Shown here one piece after another: positions 34,256-42,646 of a stretch of 64,000 bases of DNA; the stretch's first letter is position 1, and every line of letters starts with the position of its first letter. The DNA lies in assembly GCA_038207155.1 (NCBI GenBank), contig JBBRAB010000015.1:45484-109483 (forward strand), given 5' to 3'. The notes below the pieces were generated by a model. That model saw nothing but the letters and a program-made list of their open reading frames with translations, searched no databases and had not been told where the DNA came from. A program made the position numbers and the translations under genes. Source of the stretch: FEN-1139 sp038207155. Lineage in GTDB: Bacteria > Myxococcota_A > Polyangia > Polyangiales > Polyangiaceae.

Positions 34256-34564
34256 ATGATGCATCGCAACAAGCTCGCTCCAGTTCACCCAGGGGAGATT
34301 CTCGCAGAAGAGTTTCTCAAGCCTTTGGCGCTTAGCGAATATCGTCTCGCTAAGGGACTGTGTGTGTCTGCGCGACGTATCAATGAGATCGTCCACGGCA
34401 AGAGAGCGATCACGGCTGACACTGCGCTCAGATTGGGTCGTTTTTTCGGCAATTCAGCGCGTTTCTGGCTGAACTTGCAGACGGCGCATGATCTCCAGGT
34501 CCACACGGAACGGCTTGGCGAAACACTGGTTCGAGACGTGGAGATCCATCGATGCACGGGCTAG
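34256..34564 (+). CDS. higA: HigA-type antitoxin
   Basis: 102 residues from ATG 34256 (a second ATG follows directly). TAGGAG is the Shine-Dalgarno, and its TAG is the original higB stop. The XRE-type helix-turn-helix runs from about residue 20 to 70 (LSEYRLAKGLCVSARRINEIVHGKRAITADTALRL, read in parts), preceded by HPGEILAEEFL, the hallmark of HigA/VapI. The protein would neutralise HigB and repress the module. The gene is intact while its toxin is truncated, the order expected when a toxin is lost first. Confidence 0.92.
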   Translation: MMHRNKLAPVHPGEILAEEFLKPLALSEYRLAKGLCVSARRINEIVHGKRAITADTALRLGRFFGNSARFWLNLQTAHDLQVHTERLGETLVRDVEIHRCTG

Positions 34565-34661
34565 TCCGTCCGTGCAATCGCCTCCAACAGTTCGTCACCT
34601 GCAGACTCCCATGAGTCAAAGCATGGCACTAAGCGCCCTCCGCGCCGAGCGCGTCGCCCCC

Positions 34662-35504
34662 TCAGAACAACGCGAAACTCGGGGAAATTCCCAGCAAAAC
34701 CGCGACATGATCGCCGTTCGGGAGGCGTCCCGCGAGCGCGATCAGCGAGAGCGAGAGCGAGAGGTTGTCGCTCTGAGTGTAGGCGAGGCCCGCGCTCACG
34801 TTGAACTCATAGGGGTCGGGACTGACGTAGCGCACGGCCGCAAGCTCACCGAGCAGCGCGAAGCGGCTATGCAGTCGCAGCGGCTGGCATAGGTCGAGAC
34901 CGGCTTGAAATGCCGAAGGGCGTCCGCTGCCCACCGCCGCGCCTGGCTCGATCGCATAGCCCGCATTGAGTGCGATTTGTGTCCCGCCCACGGTGTAGCC
35001 GAGCAGTCCAAGCGCAGCGTAGCCGACACCCTTGCCCGAATTGTACGTCGGCAGCCGCGGGCCAAGCTGGAGTCCAACCGCGATGGCCTGCGTCTGCTGA
35101 CGGGTGCCCAGGTGCCAATCGAGCAGCCCCAGCTTGAGCGAGGTCCACAGCGCGTCCCCGTTCCAGCGCTCGGTCCCGCGCAAGCGCGGTTCGTACGTGA
35201 AGGCACCGTCGACATCGAGCTCGACGTTGCGCGCCAAGCCAAGATTTAGCTCGAAATCCGGCACCGTCATGAGCTCGAACGAGTTACCCGGGCCTGCGAT
35301 GCTCCCCAGCTACAGATCGAGTTCGAGGCGCCCTGGGTCCTGGAGCTCGAGATCCGTTGGCTCAAAGCGCGTGAGCCCACGCGCCTCAGCGGCCGCAGGC
35401 CAGAGCGAGCCGCCCAACGCAACCAGCATGCCGACGTGCAGCCGACGCGCCGCCCGCAGCGTGCGCGCAGTCAACGCTGCGCGGGCGAGCGGAGTGTCAC
35501 TCAC
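34662..35504 (-). pseudogene. Outer-membrane beta-barrel gene split by an in-frame TAG
   Basis: The minus-strand frame from GTG 35504 (ATG 35429 is also possible) encodes a signal peptide (MLVALGGSLWPAAAEA), then FEPTDLELQDPGRLELDL, then TAG at 35312-35310. The same frame reopens directly as LGSIAGPGNSFELMTVPDFE and runs 200 residues of alternating beta strands to a terminal Phe (SPSFALF*), typical of outer-membrane barrels. A CAG (Gln) to TAG change explains the break. The part after the stop could still be translated from ATG 35270, but without its signal peptide it would not reach the outer membrane. Ligand or function unknown. Confidence 0.75.
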
Positions 35505-35529
35505 GCTCGCCCGGGGGTCCTCACTCGCT

Positions 35530-36825
35530 TCAGGCGAGCGGGTTCTTAAACACGATCGTCGCATCACGGCGCGGACCAACGCTTACAAGGTACGCGGGCA
35601 CACCGGACTTCTCGACGATGAAGTCGACATAGCGACGAGCCGCAGCGGGCAGCGCGTCGAGCGTCTTGGCGTCACCGAGCGACTCGGTCCAGCCCTCGAG
35701 CTCCTCGTAGATCGGCGTCACCTTGCCGGGCTCACCGAGGTCGTCGATCGGGAACTCGTCCGTGCGGCCCTCCGGGGTCTGGTAGGCCACGCAGACCTTC
35801 AGCTTGTCGAGGCCCGTGAGGACGTCGAGCTTGGTGATGGCCAGGCCGTCGATGCCGTTGACGCGAATCGCGTAGCGCAGTGCCGGCAAATCGAGCCAGC
35901 CCGTGCGGCGCGGACGCCCGGTGACGCTGCCGAACTCGGCACCGACCTTGCGGAGGTGGTCGCCATTGGCATCGCCGAGCTCGGTCGGGAACGGACCCGA
36001 GCCAACGCGCGTCGTGTACGCCTTGGTGATGCCGACCACGCAGTTGATGCGGTTGGGGCCGATGCCGGCACCGATCGACGCTCCACCCGCGACGGCCGAG
36101 CTCGAGGTGACGAACGGATAGGTGCCGTGGTCGACGTCGAGCAGCGTGCCCTGGGCCCCTTCGAGCATGAGGCGCTTGCCAGCGCGCAGCGCGTCATCAG
36201 CGAGCTTGGACGCATTGCCGAGCAGCGGCACGAGGCGCTTGGCCTGCTCGAGCAGCGCCAGCGCGATTGGCTCGACCTCGGGCGTCTGCCCACCGAGTGA
36301 CTCGATCACGGGACGCCAGGCCTCGATCGCGAGCGCGAGCCGCTCGCGGAGCTTCTGCGGCGAGCGCAGATCCCCGGTGCGGATCCCGGTGCGACGCACC
36401 TTGTCTTCGTAACACGGCCCGATGCCCTTTTTGGTCGTTCCGATCGCCTTGTCCGCAGCAGCCGCGGACTCACGCAGGGTGTCGACCGTGATGTGGTACG
36501 GCAGGATCAAGTGAGCGCGATCCGACAGTACGAGGCGCTTTTCGAGCGCCTGGTGACCGCGTGAGGTGAGCTCATCGATCTCAGCGAGCATCACCGCCGG
36601 ATCGACGACCATGCCCTGGCCGAGGATGCAGAGCGTCTGCGGTCGCAGGATGCCGCTCGGCAGGAGTCGCACGACCACCTTCTGATCGCCCACCACCAGC
36701 GTGTGCCCCGCGTTGGGTCCGCCGGCGTAACGCAGGACAACCTCTGCCGTCTCGGTGAAGAGATCGACGATCTTCCCTTTACCCTCGTCGCCCCATTGGG
36801 CGCCAACGATGACAACGGACGACAT
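35530..36825 (-). CDS. purA: Adenylosuccinate synthetase
   Basis: 431 residues from ATG 36825 (ATG 36831 adds two). It joins aspartate to IMP with GTP in AMP synthesis. Family motifs: VGAQWGDEGKGKIVD at the N terminus, NAGHT, the long GIGPCYEDK region, VVGITKAYTTRVGSGPFPTE and the C-terminal SVGPRRDATI. It begins right after the hisZ stop; the AGGA of its ribosome site overlaps the end of hisZ, so hisZ-purA is an operon, an arrangement common in proteobacteria. Confidence 0.97.
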   Translation of the reverse strand: MSSVVIVGAQWGDEGKGKIVDLFTETAEVVLRYAGGPNAGHTLVVGDQKVVVRLLPSGILRPQTLCILGQGMVVDPAVMLAEIDELTSRGHQALEKRLVLSDRAHLILPYHITVDTLRESAAAADKAIGTTKKGIGPCYEDKVRRTGIRTGDLRSPQKLRERLALAIEAWRPVIESLGGQTPEVEPIALALLEQAKRLVPLLGNASKLADDALRAGKRLMLEGAQGTLLDVDHGTYPFVTSSSAVAGGASIGAGIGPNRINCVVGITKAYTTRVGSGPFPTELGDANGDHLRKVGAEFGSVTGRPRRTGWLDLPALRYAIRVNGIDGLAITKLDVLTGLDKLKVCVAYQTPEGRTDEFPIDDLGEPGKVTPIYEELEGWTESLGDAKTLDALPAAARRYVDFIVEKSGVPAYLVSVGPRRDATIVFKNPLA

Positions 36826-36831
36826 GTGCAT

Positions 36832-38232
36832 TCATTCCTGCGGCACAGATTGGCCGCGAAAAGCAGCGGGAGCGGGCCGTAGGATGGCCGCGACTGCTGC
36901 GCTGTGGTCAGAGGGCGTGCCGAGACCGAGTTGCCGGTCCGCGCCAGTGGTTACGTCGATGAGGCGAGTCCCCGCAGGGGTCGTCTCCAGAAGGTGAGAA
37001 AAGCGCCAGCTTTGCGCGTAGCTGAGAGGCTCGGTTTGGTCGGTGACGACCGCCGCTAGCCCCGCCAAGCGGAGCGCACGCGCCTGAGCCTCGGCGAGCT
37101 CTGGAGCGTGACCCACGACGAGCACGCGAAGCGGCATCGTCTGCGTCACGCCACTGGCAGCCAGGGCCCAAGCCAAATTATCGAGATCGACCGCGAAGCC
37201 CGCAGCCGGACGCGGCTCGAGGAAGCGCTCGAATAGCCTGTCGTAACGACCACCCGAGCCAATCGCTTCGCCCGGACCCTCCGCGAGGATCTGGAACGTG
37301 ACGCCCGTGTAGTAAGATTGATGGCTCGGCTCGCCAAGATCGACGACGACCTTCGGCGCGAGCCCCTCGCGCGAGAGCCGTGCGTGCAGCTCACGCAGCT
37401 GAAGAAAGCCGGGCTCAGCCACGGTCCCCGTCAGGAGTGGTTCCGCGCGCACAAAAACCTGCTCGTCGCCATGAAGTTCCAGCAGCCCTGCTAGGGCGCG
37501 CTGCTCGGGACCAGCCAGACCCGCGTGACTGACGAGCTGAGCGAGCGCGTGCGAGTCCTTGAGCTGCAGGGCCTCGAACACCGCAGGGCGTTTTTCAGGC
37601 AAAACGCGGGCAAGCAGCGACCCGGCCACGCCCGCGTGAGCCAAGTCGACCACGAAACTCGTGAGCCCGGCGGCTTTGACGGCCTGGGTCGCGACGCGCA
37701 GCACCTCGAGATCTCCGGGTAGGCCACCGAGCCCAACGAGCTCGATCCCGGCCTGAGGCATCTGACGCTGGCGACGCGCGCGCTCGTGTCGGCGACGCAG
37801 GACCGTGCCCTGGTAGCAGAGCCGCGCGGGCGACGGAGCGTCGGCCAGACGCGCGGCCAGCAAGCGGGCCACCTGAGGCGTCATGTCCGGACGCAGCGCA
37901 ACCACTTCACCGGACTCCGGCTCGACGAACCGCAGCAGCTCACCCGGTCCGAGTTCCCCAAGACCACGGGCAAAAATGGCCTCGTATTCGAAAGCCGGCA
38001 CCACGACGCGCTCGTAGCCGTGCAGCTCAAAGGAGCCGAGCACGCGCGAAGCGAGGCTTGCCAGCACGACCGCCTCTTGCGGGAGCACGTCCCTCATCCC
38101 TGAGGGGATAGGGTGCTGCCAACGGGCGAAGTCCGCTGGGACTTCACTGGCATCCGGACGTGGTGGGGGCTGAGAGGCTCGGGGAACAGGCGGCAAGGCG
38201 CCGCATAGTAACAGCTCGTGGCCACCCTGCAC
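36832..38232 (-). CDS. hisZ: ATP phosphoribosyltransferase regulatory subunit (HisRS-like)
   Basis: 466 residues if GTG 38232 is the start; ATG 38097 is too late because the conserved HPIPSGMRDVLPQEA begins before it. HisZ is a histidyl-tRNA-synthetase paralogue that activates the short HisG. Class II core motifs: ALRPDMTPQVARL, CYQGTVLRRR and SGGRYDRLFERF. The HisRS histidine-A motif is degraded, favouring HisZ. It has about 100 extra C-terminal residues (MPLRVLVVGHAPELAEAQAR onward) resembling an anticodon-binding-type domain that most HisZ proteins lack. It is followed by purA in the same operon; no hisG is present in the window. Confidence 0.85.
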   Translation of the reverse strand: MQGGHELLLCGALPPVPRASQPPPRPDASEVPADFARWQHPIPSGMRDVLPQEAVVLASLASRVLGSFELHGYERVVVPAFEYEAIFARGLGELGPGELLRFVEPESGEVVALRPDMTPQVARLLAARLADAPSPARLCYQGTVLRRRHERARRQRQMPQAGIELVGLGGLPGDLEVLRVATQAVKAAGLTSFVVDLAHAGVAGSLLARVLPEKRPAVFEALQLKDSHALAQLVSHAGLAGPEQRALAGLLELHGDEQVFVRAEPLLTGTVAEPGFLQLRELHARLSREGLAPKVVVDLGEPSHQSYYTGVTFQILAEGPGEAIGSGGRYDRLFERFLEPRPAAGFAVDLDNLAWALAASGVTQTMPLRVLVVGHAPELAEAQARALRLAGLAAVVTDQTEPLSYAQSWRFSHLLETTPAGTRLIDVTTGADRQLGLGTPSDHSAAVAAILRPAPAAFRGQSVPQE

Positions 38233-38322
38233 GCCCGCAACGCCCGGGATCGGTCGGAATCGGCTCGGGCTGCGGTGGCCCCCCTCGCCAGGGCCGACCT
38301 GAGGCACTATGCGTCGCCCGCC

Positions 38323-39084
38323 ATGAGTCACCCCGCTTCCGGACAACCCAGCGCCCCCAGTGAACTCGAGCTTGCCGAGCGAGGCGCCCCGCGTGACGGC
38401 ACCCCTCAGCGCTGCGACGAACGGCTCTTTATCGAGTTTTTCGCGCTCGAGTGCGCTCGCAGCCCGGGCACCGCCGCGGTGGCTGAGCAGCTCACGCGCG
38501 GGCTGCGTGAGCGCGGCCTTGGCGGCGCCATTTATGCCGACGTCCACCATCCGCTTGGACTCGGCATCGCGGCCTTCAGTGAGGAGCCAACTCGTCTGGC
38601 GGTCGAGCTCCGCTCACTACTGGCCGATCCGTCCCTCCCCGACTCCGTGCGTATTCGGCCGGAGTTCACCCTGCTCGGGCGCACCTACTCTTCCGGCTAC
38701 GAGCCCGATCTGCGCGATTGGTTGCTCGCGCGTCCCCGGCGCACCCTGACCAATCCGGAATGGCCCTGGGCGATCTGGTATCCGCTCAAGCGCGCCAGCG
38801 GCTTTGAGCGCCTTGAGGCGCGTGAGCGTGGCGGCATTCTGGCTGAGCACGGCGCGATCGGGCGTCAGTATGGCGAAGCGGATCTGGCCCACGACGTGCG
38901 CCTCAGCTCGCATGGGCTCGACACGCACGACAACGACTTCGTGATCGGGCTGGTCGGACGCGAGCTCTATCCCCTGTCTCACGTCGTGCAGTCGATGCGC
39001 CGCACGCGTCAGACTGCGGAACACATGCAGCACATGGGCCCGTTCTTCATTGGACGCGTGCTGGCGCAGGTCACGGACGGATGA
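38323..39084 (+). CDS. Chlorite dismutase / HemQ family haem protein
   Basis: 253 residues from ATG 38323. The C-terminal half carries the family core: WAIWYPLKR (Tyr corresponding to the redox Tyr of HemQ), AEHGAIGRQY (proximal haem His), and SSHGLDTHDNDFVIGLVGRE. HemQ decarboxylates coproheme III to haem b in the coproporphyrin-dependent pathway; true chlorite dismutases have an Arg in the distal pocket that I cannot place here. A Lys thought important in HemQ is an Arg in this protein (YPLKR). The N-terminal 30 residues are disordered. It overlaps gph by 4 bp (ATGA). Coproheme decarboxylase is the leading guess. Confidence 0.8.
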   Translation: MSHPASGQPSAPSELELAERGAPRDGTPQRCDERLFIEFFALECARSPGTAAVAEQLTRGLRERGLGGAIYADVHHPLGLGIAAFSEEPTRLAVELRSLLADPSLPDSVRIRPEFTLLGRTYSSGYEPDLRDWLLARPRRTLTNPEWPWAIWYPLKRASGFERLEARERGGILAEHGAIGRQYGEADLAHDVRLSSHGLDTHDNDFVIGLVGRELYPLSHVVQSMRRTRQTAEHMQHMGPFFIGRVLAQVTDG

Positions 39085-39743
39085 GCCCAGCTCCGCTCGC
39101 CATCGTCTTTGATCTCGACGGAACGTTGGTCGACTCGCGACGCGACATTGCCGCGGCGGCCAATCACGCGCTCACGCTGCGCGGCTACCCCGCCCTGCCG
39201 CTCGACGAGGTCGCCGCAGCCGTCGGCGACGGAGCTCGGGTGCTGCTCGCGCGGCTCTCACGCGAGGCGCCGGAGAGCGCCGCAGTCGACGCGCTGTTGC
39301 AGGCGTTTCTCCCCTACTACACCGCTCACGCAGCCGACGCGACGCGCCTGATGCCGGGCGCGGCCGAGGCGCTCGTGGCCCTGCGCGCGCTGCCTCTGGC
39401 GCTCTGCACAAACAAGCCGCGTGACACGACGAACGCGCTGCTGCGCGCGCTCAAGATAGAGTCGCTGTTCTCAGCGGTGATCGGCGGCGGGGATCTCGCG
39501 CGCCTCAAGCCTGATCCTATGCCGCTTGCAGTGATCGCGCAGCAGTTTGGCCTGCAAGCGAGCGAGCTCGCGATCGTCGGAGATGGGCCTCAGGACATCC
39601 TGTGCGGTCGCGCCGCGGGCTCGCTCACGATCGGCGTACTCGGCGGGATTGCCAGGGAAGCCGCGCTGAGAAACGCCGCGCCGGACCTCTTGCTCGCGAG
39701 CCTCTGGGAGCTGCCACCCGCGCTCGCTGCGCTGGGCAGCTGA
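39081..39743 (+). CDS. gph: HAD-family phosphoglycolate phosphatase
   Basis: 220 residues. HAD motif I IVFDLDGTLVDS (nucleophile and acid Asp), motif II CTNKP, motif III Lys in RLKPDPMPL, motif IV IVGDGPQD. The helical cap lies between residues 15 and 85, as in Gph. It removes phosphate from 2-phosphoglycolate formed in DNA repair or by oxygenase activity. ATGA-coupled to the HemQ-like gene, with no obvious shared pathway. Confidence 0.85.
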   Translation: MSPAPLAIVFDLDGTLVDSRRDIAAAANHALTLRGYPALPLDEVAAAVGDGARVLLARLSREAPESAAVDALLQAFLPYYTAHAADATRLMPGAAEALVALRALPLALCTNKPRDTTNALLRALKIESLFSAVIGGGDLARLKPDPMPLAVIAQQFGLQASELAIVGDGPQDILCGRAAGSLTIGVLGGIAREAALRNAAPDLLLASLWELPPALAALGS

Positions 39744-39763
39744 GCTGCAGCGCGGGCTGCGCG

Positions 39764-40504
39764 CTAGCTTGCCAAGCGGTGGTACGCGGTACTGAGCTCG
39801 ACGAACTGGCGACGCAGCGTCTCCTGCACTTCGGCGCTGGCGTGCAGATGACGGTCGGGATGCAGCGCCGCCGCGAGCTTGCGGAAGGCGCGCCGCACCT
39901 CGTCGCGAGTCGCCGTCGGCGCCAGCCCCAGGCGAGTCAGATCGCGATATCGGTCACCCTCGACTGGAAGCCGACCGCGCCCGGTGGGAGACGGATTGCC
40001 GCCAGCACGCGCGTCGCGCTCGCGTCGACGGGGGCGACCGTGCAGAAACTCTTTCGGCTCGAGTGGACGTGCCGGATCGCTGCCCGCCACTCGTGGACGC
40101 GCGACGCGAAAAGCCACCCTCGCATCGGGCAACGAGAAGATCGCGTCGAGCCGTGAGCGCAGTTGTTCATGCAGGGCCCTGCTGACCACGGGCTCGGGCA
40201 CCCAGCCCGACTCGACCAGCACGCGCCCAACTGGGCCATTTTTCCCAAAAAAAGCCTGACTAAACTGCTCACGTTGCTGCGCGGTGAGCCAGCCTTCGCG
40301 CTCGAGTCGCTCGCCGAGACGCTCGGCGACATCGGGGGACTCGATGCGCGCAACCTGTCCGTCCTGCAGGTGAACGCGATGCAGGCGCCCCGCGCGGGGC
40401 CCCTTGTCCTCGATCAACTCAAGGGTTCCGGTGGCCTGCTCGCGAAAGAGCGCTCCGAGCAGATCCCCGAGGGTCGTGGTGGCAAGGCGGCCGCTTAGGT
40501 TCAT
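39764..40504 (-). CDS. DUF4388-DnaJ two-domain protein
   Basis: 246 residues from ATG 40504. The N-terminal 130 residues match the DUF4388/PATAN pattern seen in myxobacterial regulators (MNLSGRLATTTLGDLLGALF, GTLELIED, LHRVHLQDGQVARI). A Pro/Arg-rich linker follows, then a C-terminal J-domain (about 185-246) with the essential HPD (ALHPDRH). J-domains stimulate DnaK ATPase, so this protein may recruit DnaK to whatever the PATAN part binds. Lone gene, convergent with gph. Confidence 0.85.
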   Translation of the reverse strand: MNLSGRLATTTLGDLLGALFREQATGTLELIEDKGPRAGRLHRVHLQDGQVARIESPDVAERLGERLEREGWLTAQQREQFSQAFFGKNGPVGRVLVESGWVPEPVVSRALHEQLRSRLDAIFSLPDARVAFRVARPRVAGSDPARPLEPKEFLHGRPRRRERDARAGGNPSPTGRGRLPVEGDRYRDLTRLGLAPTATRDEVRRAFRKLAAALHPDRHLHASAEVQETLRRQFVELSTAYHRLAS

Positions 40505-40684
40505 GACAGCGTGCCATCTCAACTACCTTTGCTCGCTTGAAACGGGCAAGATAACCGCATCCGGCCAATGGACCTCGCAGCGCAATTCGCAGGCGAATTT
40601 GCCTGGAGCGGCGTGGTGACGGCCCCGCACGCCCCCGGCAACCACCCGCACGTCCACACGAGCTAGTGCCCACGGCCACGCGAG

Positions 40685-41785
40685 CTAGGCGGCGCTGGGC
40701 GGTGAGTAAAAGTCCACCAGGCGGATCTGTTCGGCGGTCAAGGCCGCCCGCACGCGCGAGCGCTCGCCCAGGAAATCCCCACCGATTTGGAACGGACTCG
40801 CGGGATCGACCTCGATCTCGACCGCCTCGACGAGGTAGTCAAAGAGGTACTCGGAGGACTCGTACTCACCCTTCCAAATCGCCTTGAAATTCGCAAAAAA
40901 TGGCAGAGCGGAGATGGTTGACATGCGCAGGTGCATGCGGTCTTCGCGCTCATTGGCGTAGGGAAATACGCGGAAGCCAAAGCCGTAGTAAGGGATGGTC
41001 GAGAGCGCCACGATGCGAGCCGGCCCCTCATAGATCGTGTCCCCTTCACGGTAGGGCGAGCCCACGCGCGCGCCGCGCGCACCGATGCGATAAGCCTCGC
41101 CGCCCGCGTTGATCACGCGAACATGGGGCATCGCCTTGAACAGCGAGGTCGGCAGAGTGCGAGTAGCGCCCGCCACGATGTAAGACATCATCCCAGGCGC
41201 CACCGTACGCAGCGGCGTCTTGCTGAGCATGGCCTTGGTCTTGGCATAGTCCTCGAGCATCGCGGCATCGATGCCAAAGCCGCAAAATGGGGCGATCTGG
41301 CCTTCGACTTCCACGAGACGGATCGGACGGCTGCCGGCGTCGGACTGCAGCCGTTCGATGTCGGCACTCAGATCGCTGCGCCCCGTGGCCCCGACGACCC
41401 AGGCCAAAGCGTTCCCGGTGCCGAGCTTGAGCATCCCGAAGCGCGGCAGCGGCGCGCCCTGGCGTCGCGCCTCATGCACGACCTCGGTCACGATCACCGT
41501 AAAGGTTCCGTCCCCGCCCCCAGTGAGCACCGTGCTGTAGCCACGACTCACGATCGTGCGGGCGATTTCGGAGGTGTCCGACAGGCGACGCGACACGAAG
41601 AGATCCCCTCCTGCCAGGATACGATCGAGCGTCGAGATGACCTCCTCGTTGACACTGCGGGCGTTGCCGTTGACGACGACGGCGATGCGCGGAGCGATCG
41701 ACTGGGCAGACTCCACCACCTGGAAGGACGACGCGACTTTGGCAGGATTCGGATCCATGGGCTGCGGTACCTTGAGTCGGAACAT
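40685..41785 (-). CDS. Diacylglycerol/sphingosine kinase-family lipid kinase
   Basis: 366 residues from ATG 41785; ATG 41758 is an alternative. The catalytic domain begins RIAVVVNGNAR and contains GGGDGTF, the nucleotide-binding signature of the DAGK/LCB5 family, and KLGTGNALAWVVGA. The C-terminal beta domain carries IPYYGFGFRVFPYA. Such enzymes phosphorylate diacylglycerol, sphingoid bases or other lipid alcohols in the inner membrane. Considering the possible sphingolipid cluster at 24-32 kb, a sphingoid-base kinase is worth testing, but no sequence feature decides this. Confidence 0.88.
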   Translation of the reverse strand: MFRLKVPQPMDPNPAKVASSFQVVESAQSIAPRIAVVVNGNARSVNEEVISTLDRILAGGDLFVSRRLSDTSEIARTIVSRGYSTVLTGGGDGTFTVIVTEVVHEARRQGAPLPRFGMLKLGTGNALAWVVGATGRSDLSADIERLQSDAGSRPIRLVEVEGQIAPFCGFGIDAAMLEDYAKTKAMLSKTPLRTVAPGMMSYIVAGATRTLPTSLFKAMPHVRVINAGGEAYRIGARGARVGSPYREGDTIYEGPARIVALSTIPYYGFGFRVFPYANEREDRMHLRMSTISALPFFANFKAIWKGEYESSEYLFDYLVEAVEIEVDPASPFQIGGDFLGERSRVRAALTAEQIRLVDFYSPPSAA

Positions 41786-41951
41786 CTCGCGCCGCCCGTG
41801 TGTTCGCAAGGGGCTTCGTAACTGACGCGACCGGCCGTATTGCGAGACGGGCTCGATAGGAACTTGTCCCAGAGGCCCCATCTCGACTAGGGTGACAGAC
41901 GCTCAGTAGCTTCAAGGAGCCTCGCTCCAATTGGACTTGAGGGAAAGTGAC

Positions 41952-42599
41952 ATGACGACGATGAGGGCCTCGACTCCACGAAAACCTGCGACTCCCGCCA
42001 AACCCTCACGCAAGGTGACCCCACGTTCGGTCGGTGCGCCGGCGCAAGCCGCCGTTGACGGGGAAAAACCCGCCGCCCCCGTCGAAGACGACGCGCGTAC
42101 CCCGCGCGGCTCGGCTCCCTGGGCAACGCGCCATGCCGCCAAGCGCGCGGCCGAGGCGGCAGCCCGCAACGCGGCTCCCCCTCCCCCCGGCAGCGCCCGG
42201 GCCACGCTCCGCACCCCCGAGGGCGCTGAAGAGCTCAAGGCGCGGCTCGGTGAGCTAGCCGGCATCGTGTCGCGCGTGCGCGCACTCAAGAAGACGCTTC
42301 CCCGGGATTTCTGGGAGATCGCGGAACTTTTGTCCGGCTGCAGTGAGCGCCGCCTGTTCGAAGCCAAGGGCTACGCGACGTTCGAGGCCTTCGCGGAGCG
42401 CGAGCTCGAGCTCGGCAAGGCCACCGCGACGCGCCTGGCGCGCATCCCGCGGACCTTCCAGGCCACGGCTGCCGAACTCGGCTATTCCGCATTGCTCGCC
42501 GGCCTCGAAGCCATCGACAATGAGCGCGATAGCGCGGCGCGGGTCGTGGCAGCGGCTCCGCCAAAGCCCCTGCGCCCGCCGGCTGCCATGCGCGGATAA
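41952..42599 (+). CDS. Protein of unknown function with disordered N-terminal half
   Basis: 215 residues from ATG 41952, with GAGGG upstream. Residues 1-90 are Ala/Pro/Arg/Lys-rich and disordered. Residues 95-180 form a compact helical domain (IVSRVRALKKTLPRDFWEIAELL ... FEAKGYATFEAFAERELEL, then ATRLARIPRTF), whose pattern recalls small DNA-binding domains of ParB/KorB or phage regulators such as 'DFWEIG..L......LY..GY.SF..Y.ER'. That resemblance is inferred from the motif only. It lies 48 bp upstream of obgE and may be co-transcribed. Confidence 0.65.
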   Translation: MTTMRASTPRKPATPAKPSRKVTPRSVGAPAQAAVDGEKPAAPVEDDARTPRGSAPWATRHAAKRAAEAAARNAAPPPPGSARATLRTPEGAEELKARLGELAGIVSRVRALKKTLPRDFWEIAELLSGCSERRLFEAKGYATFEAFAERELELGKATATRLARIPRTFQATAAELGYSALLAGLEAIDNERDSAARVVAAAPPKPLRPPAAMRG

Positions 42600-42646
42600 T
42601 CCCCGCACCTTGAGAACCGACGCCGCACGGGCTATAGCCGCGCGGC

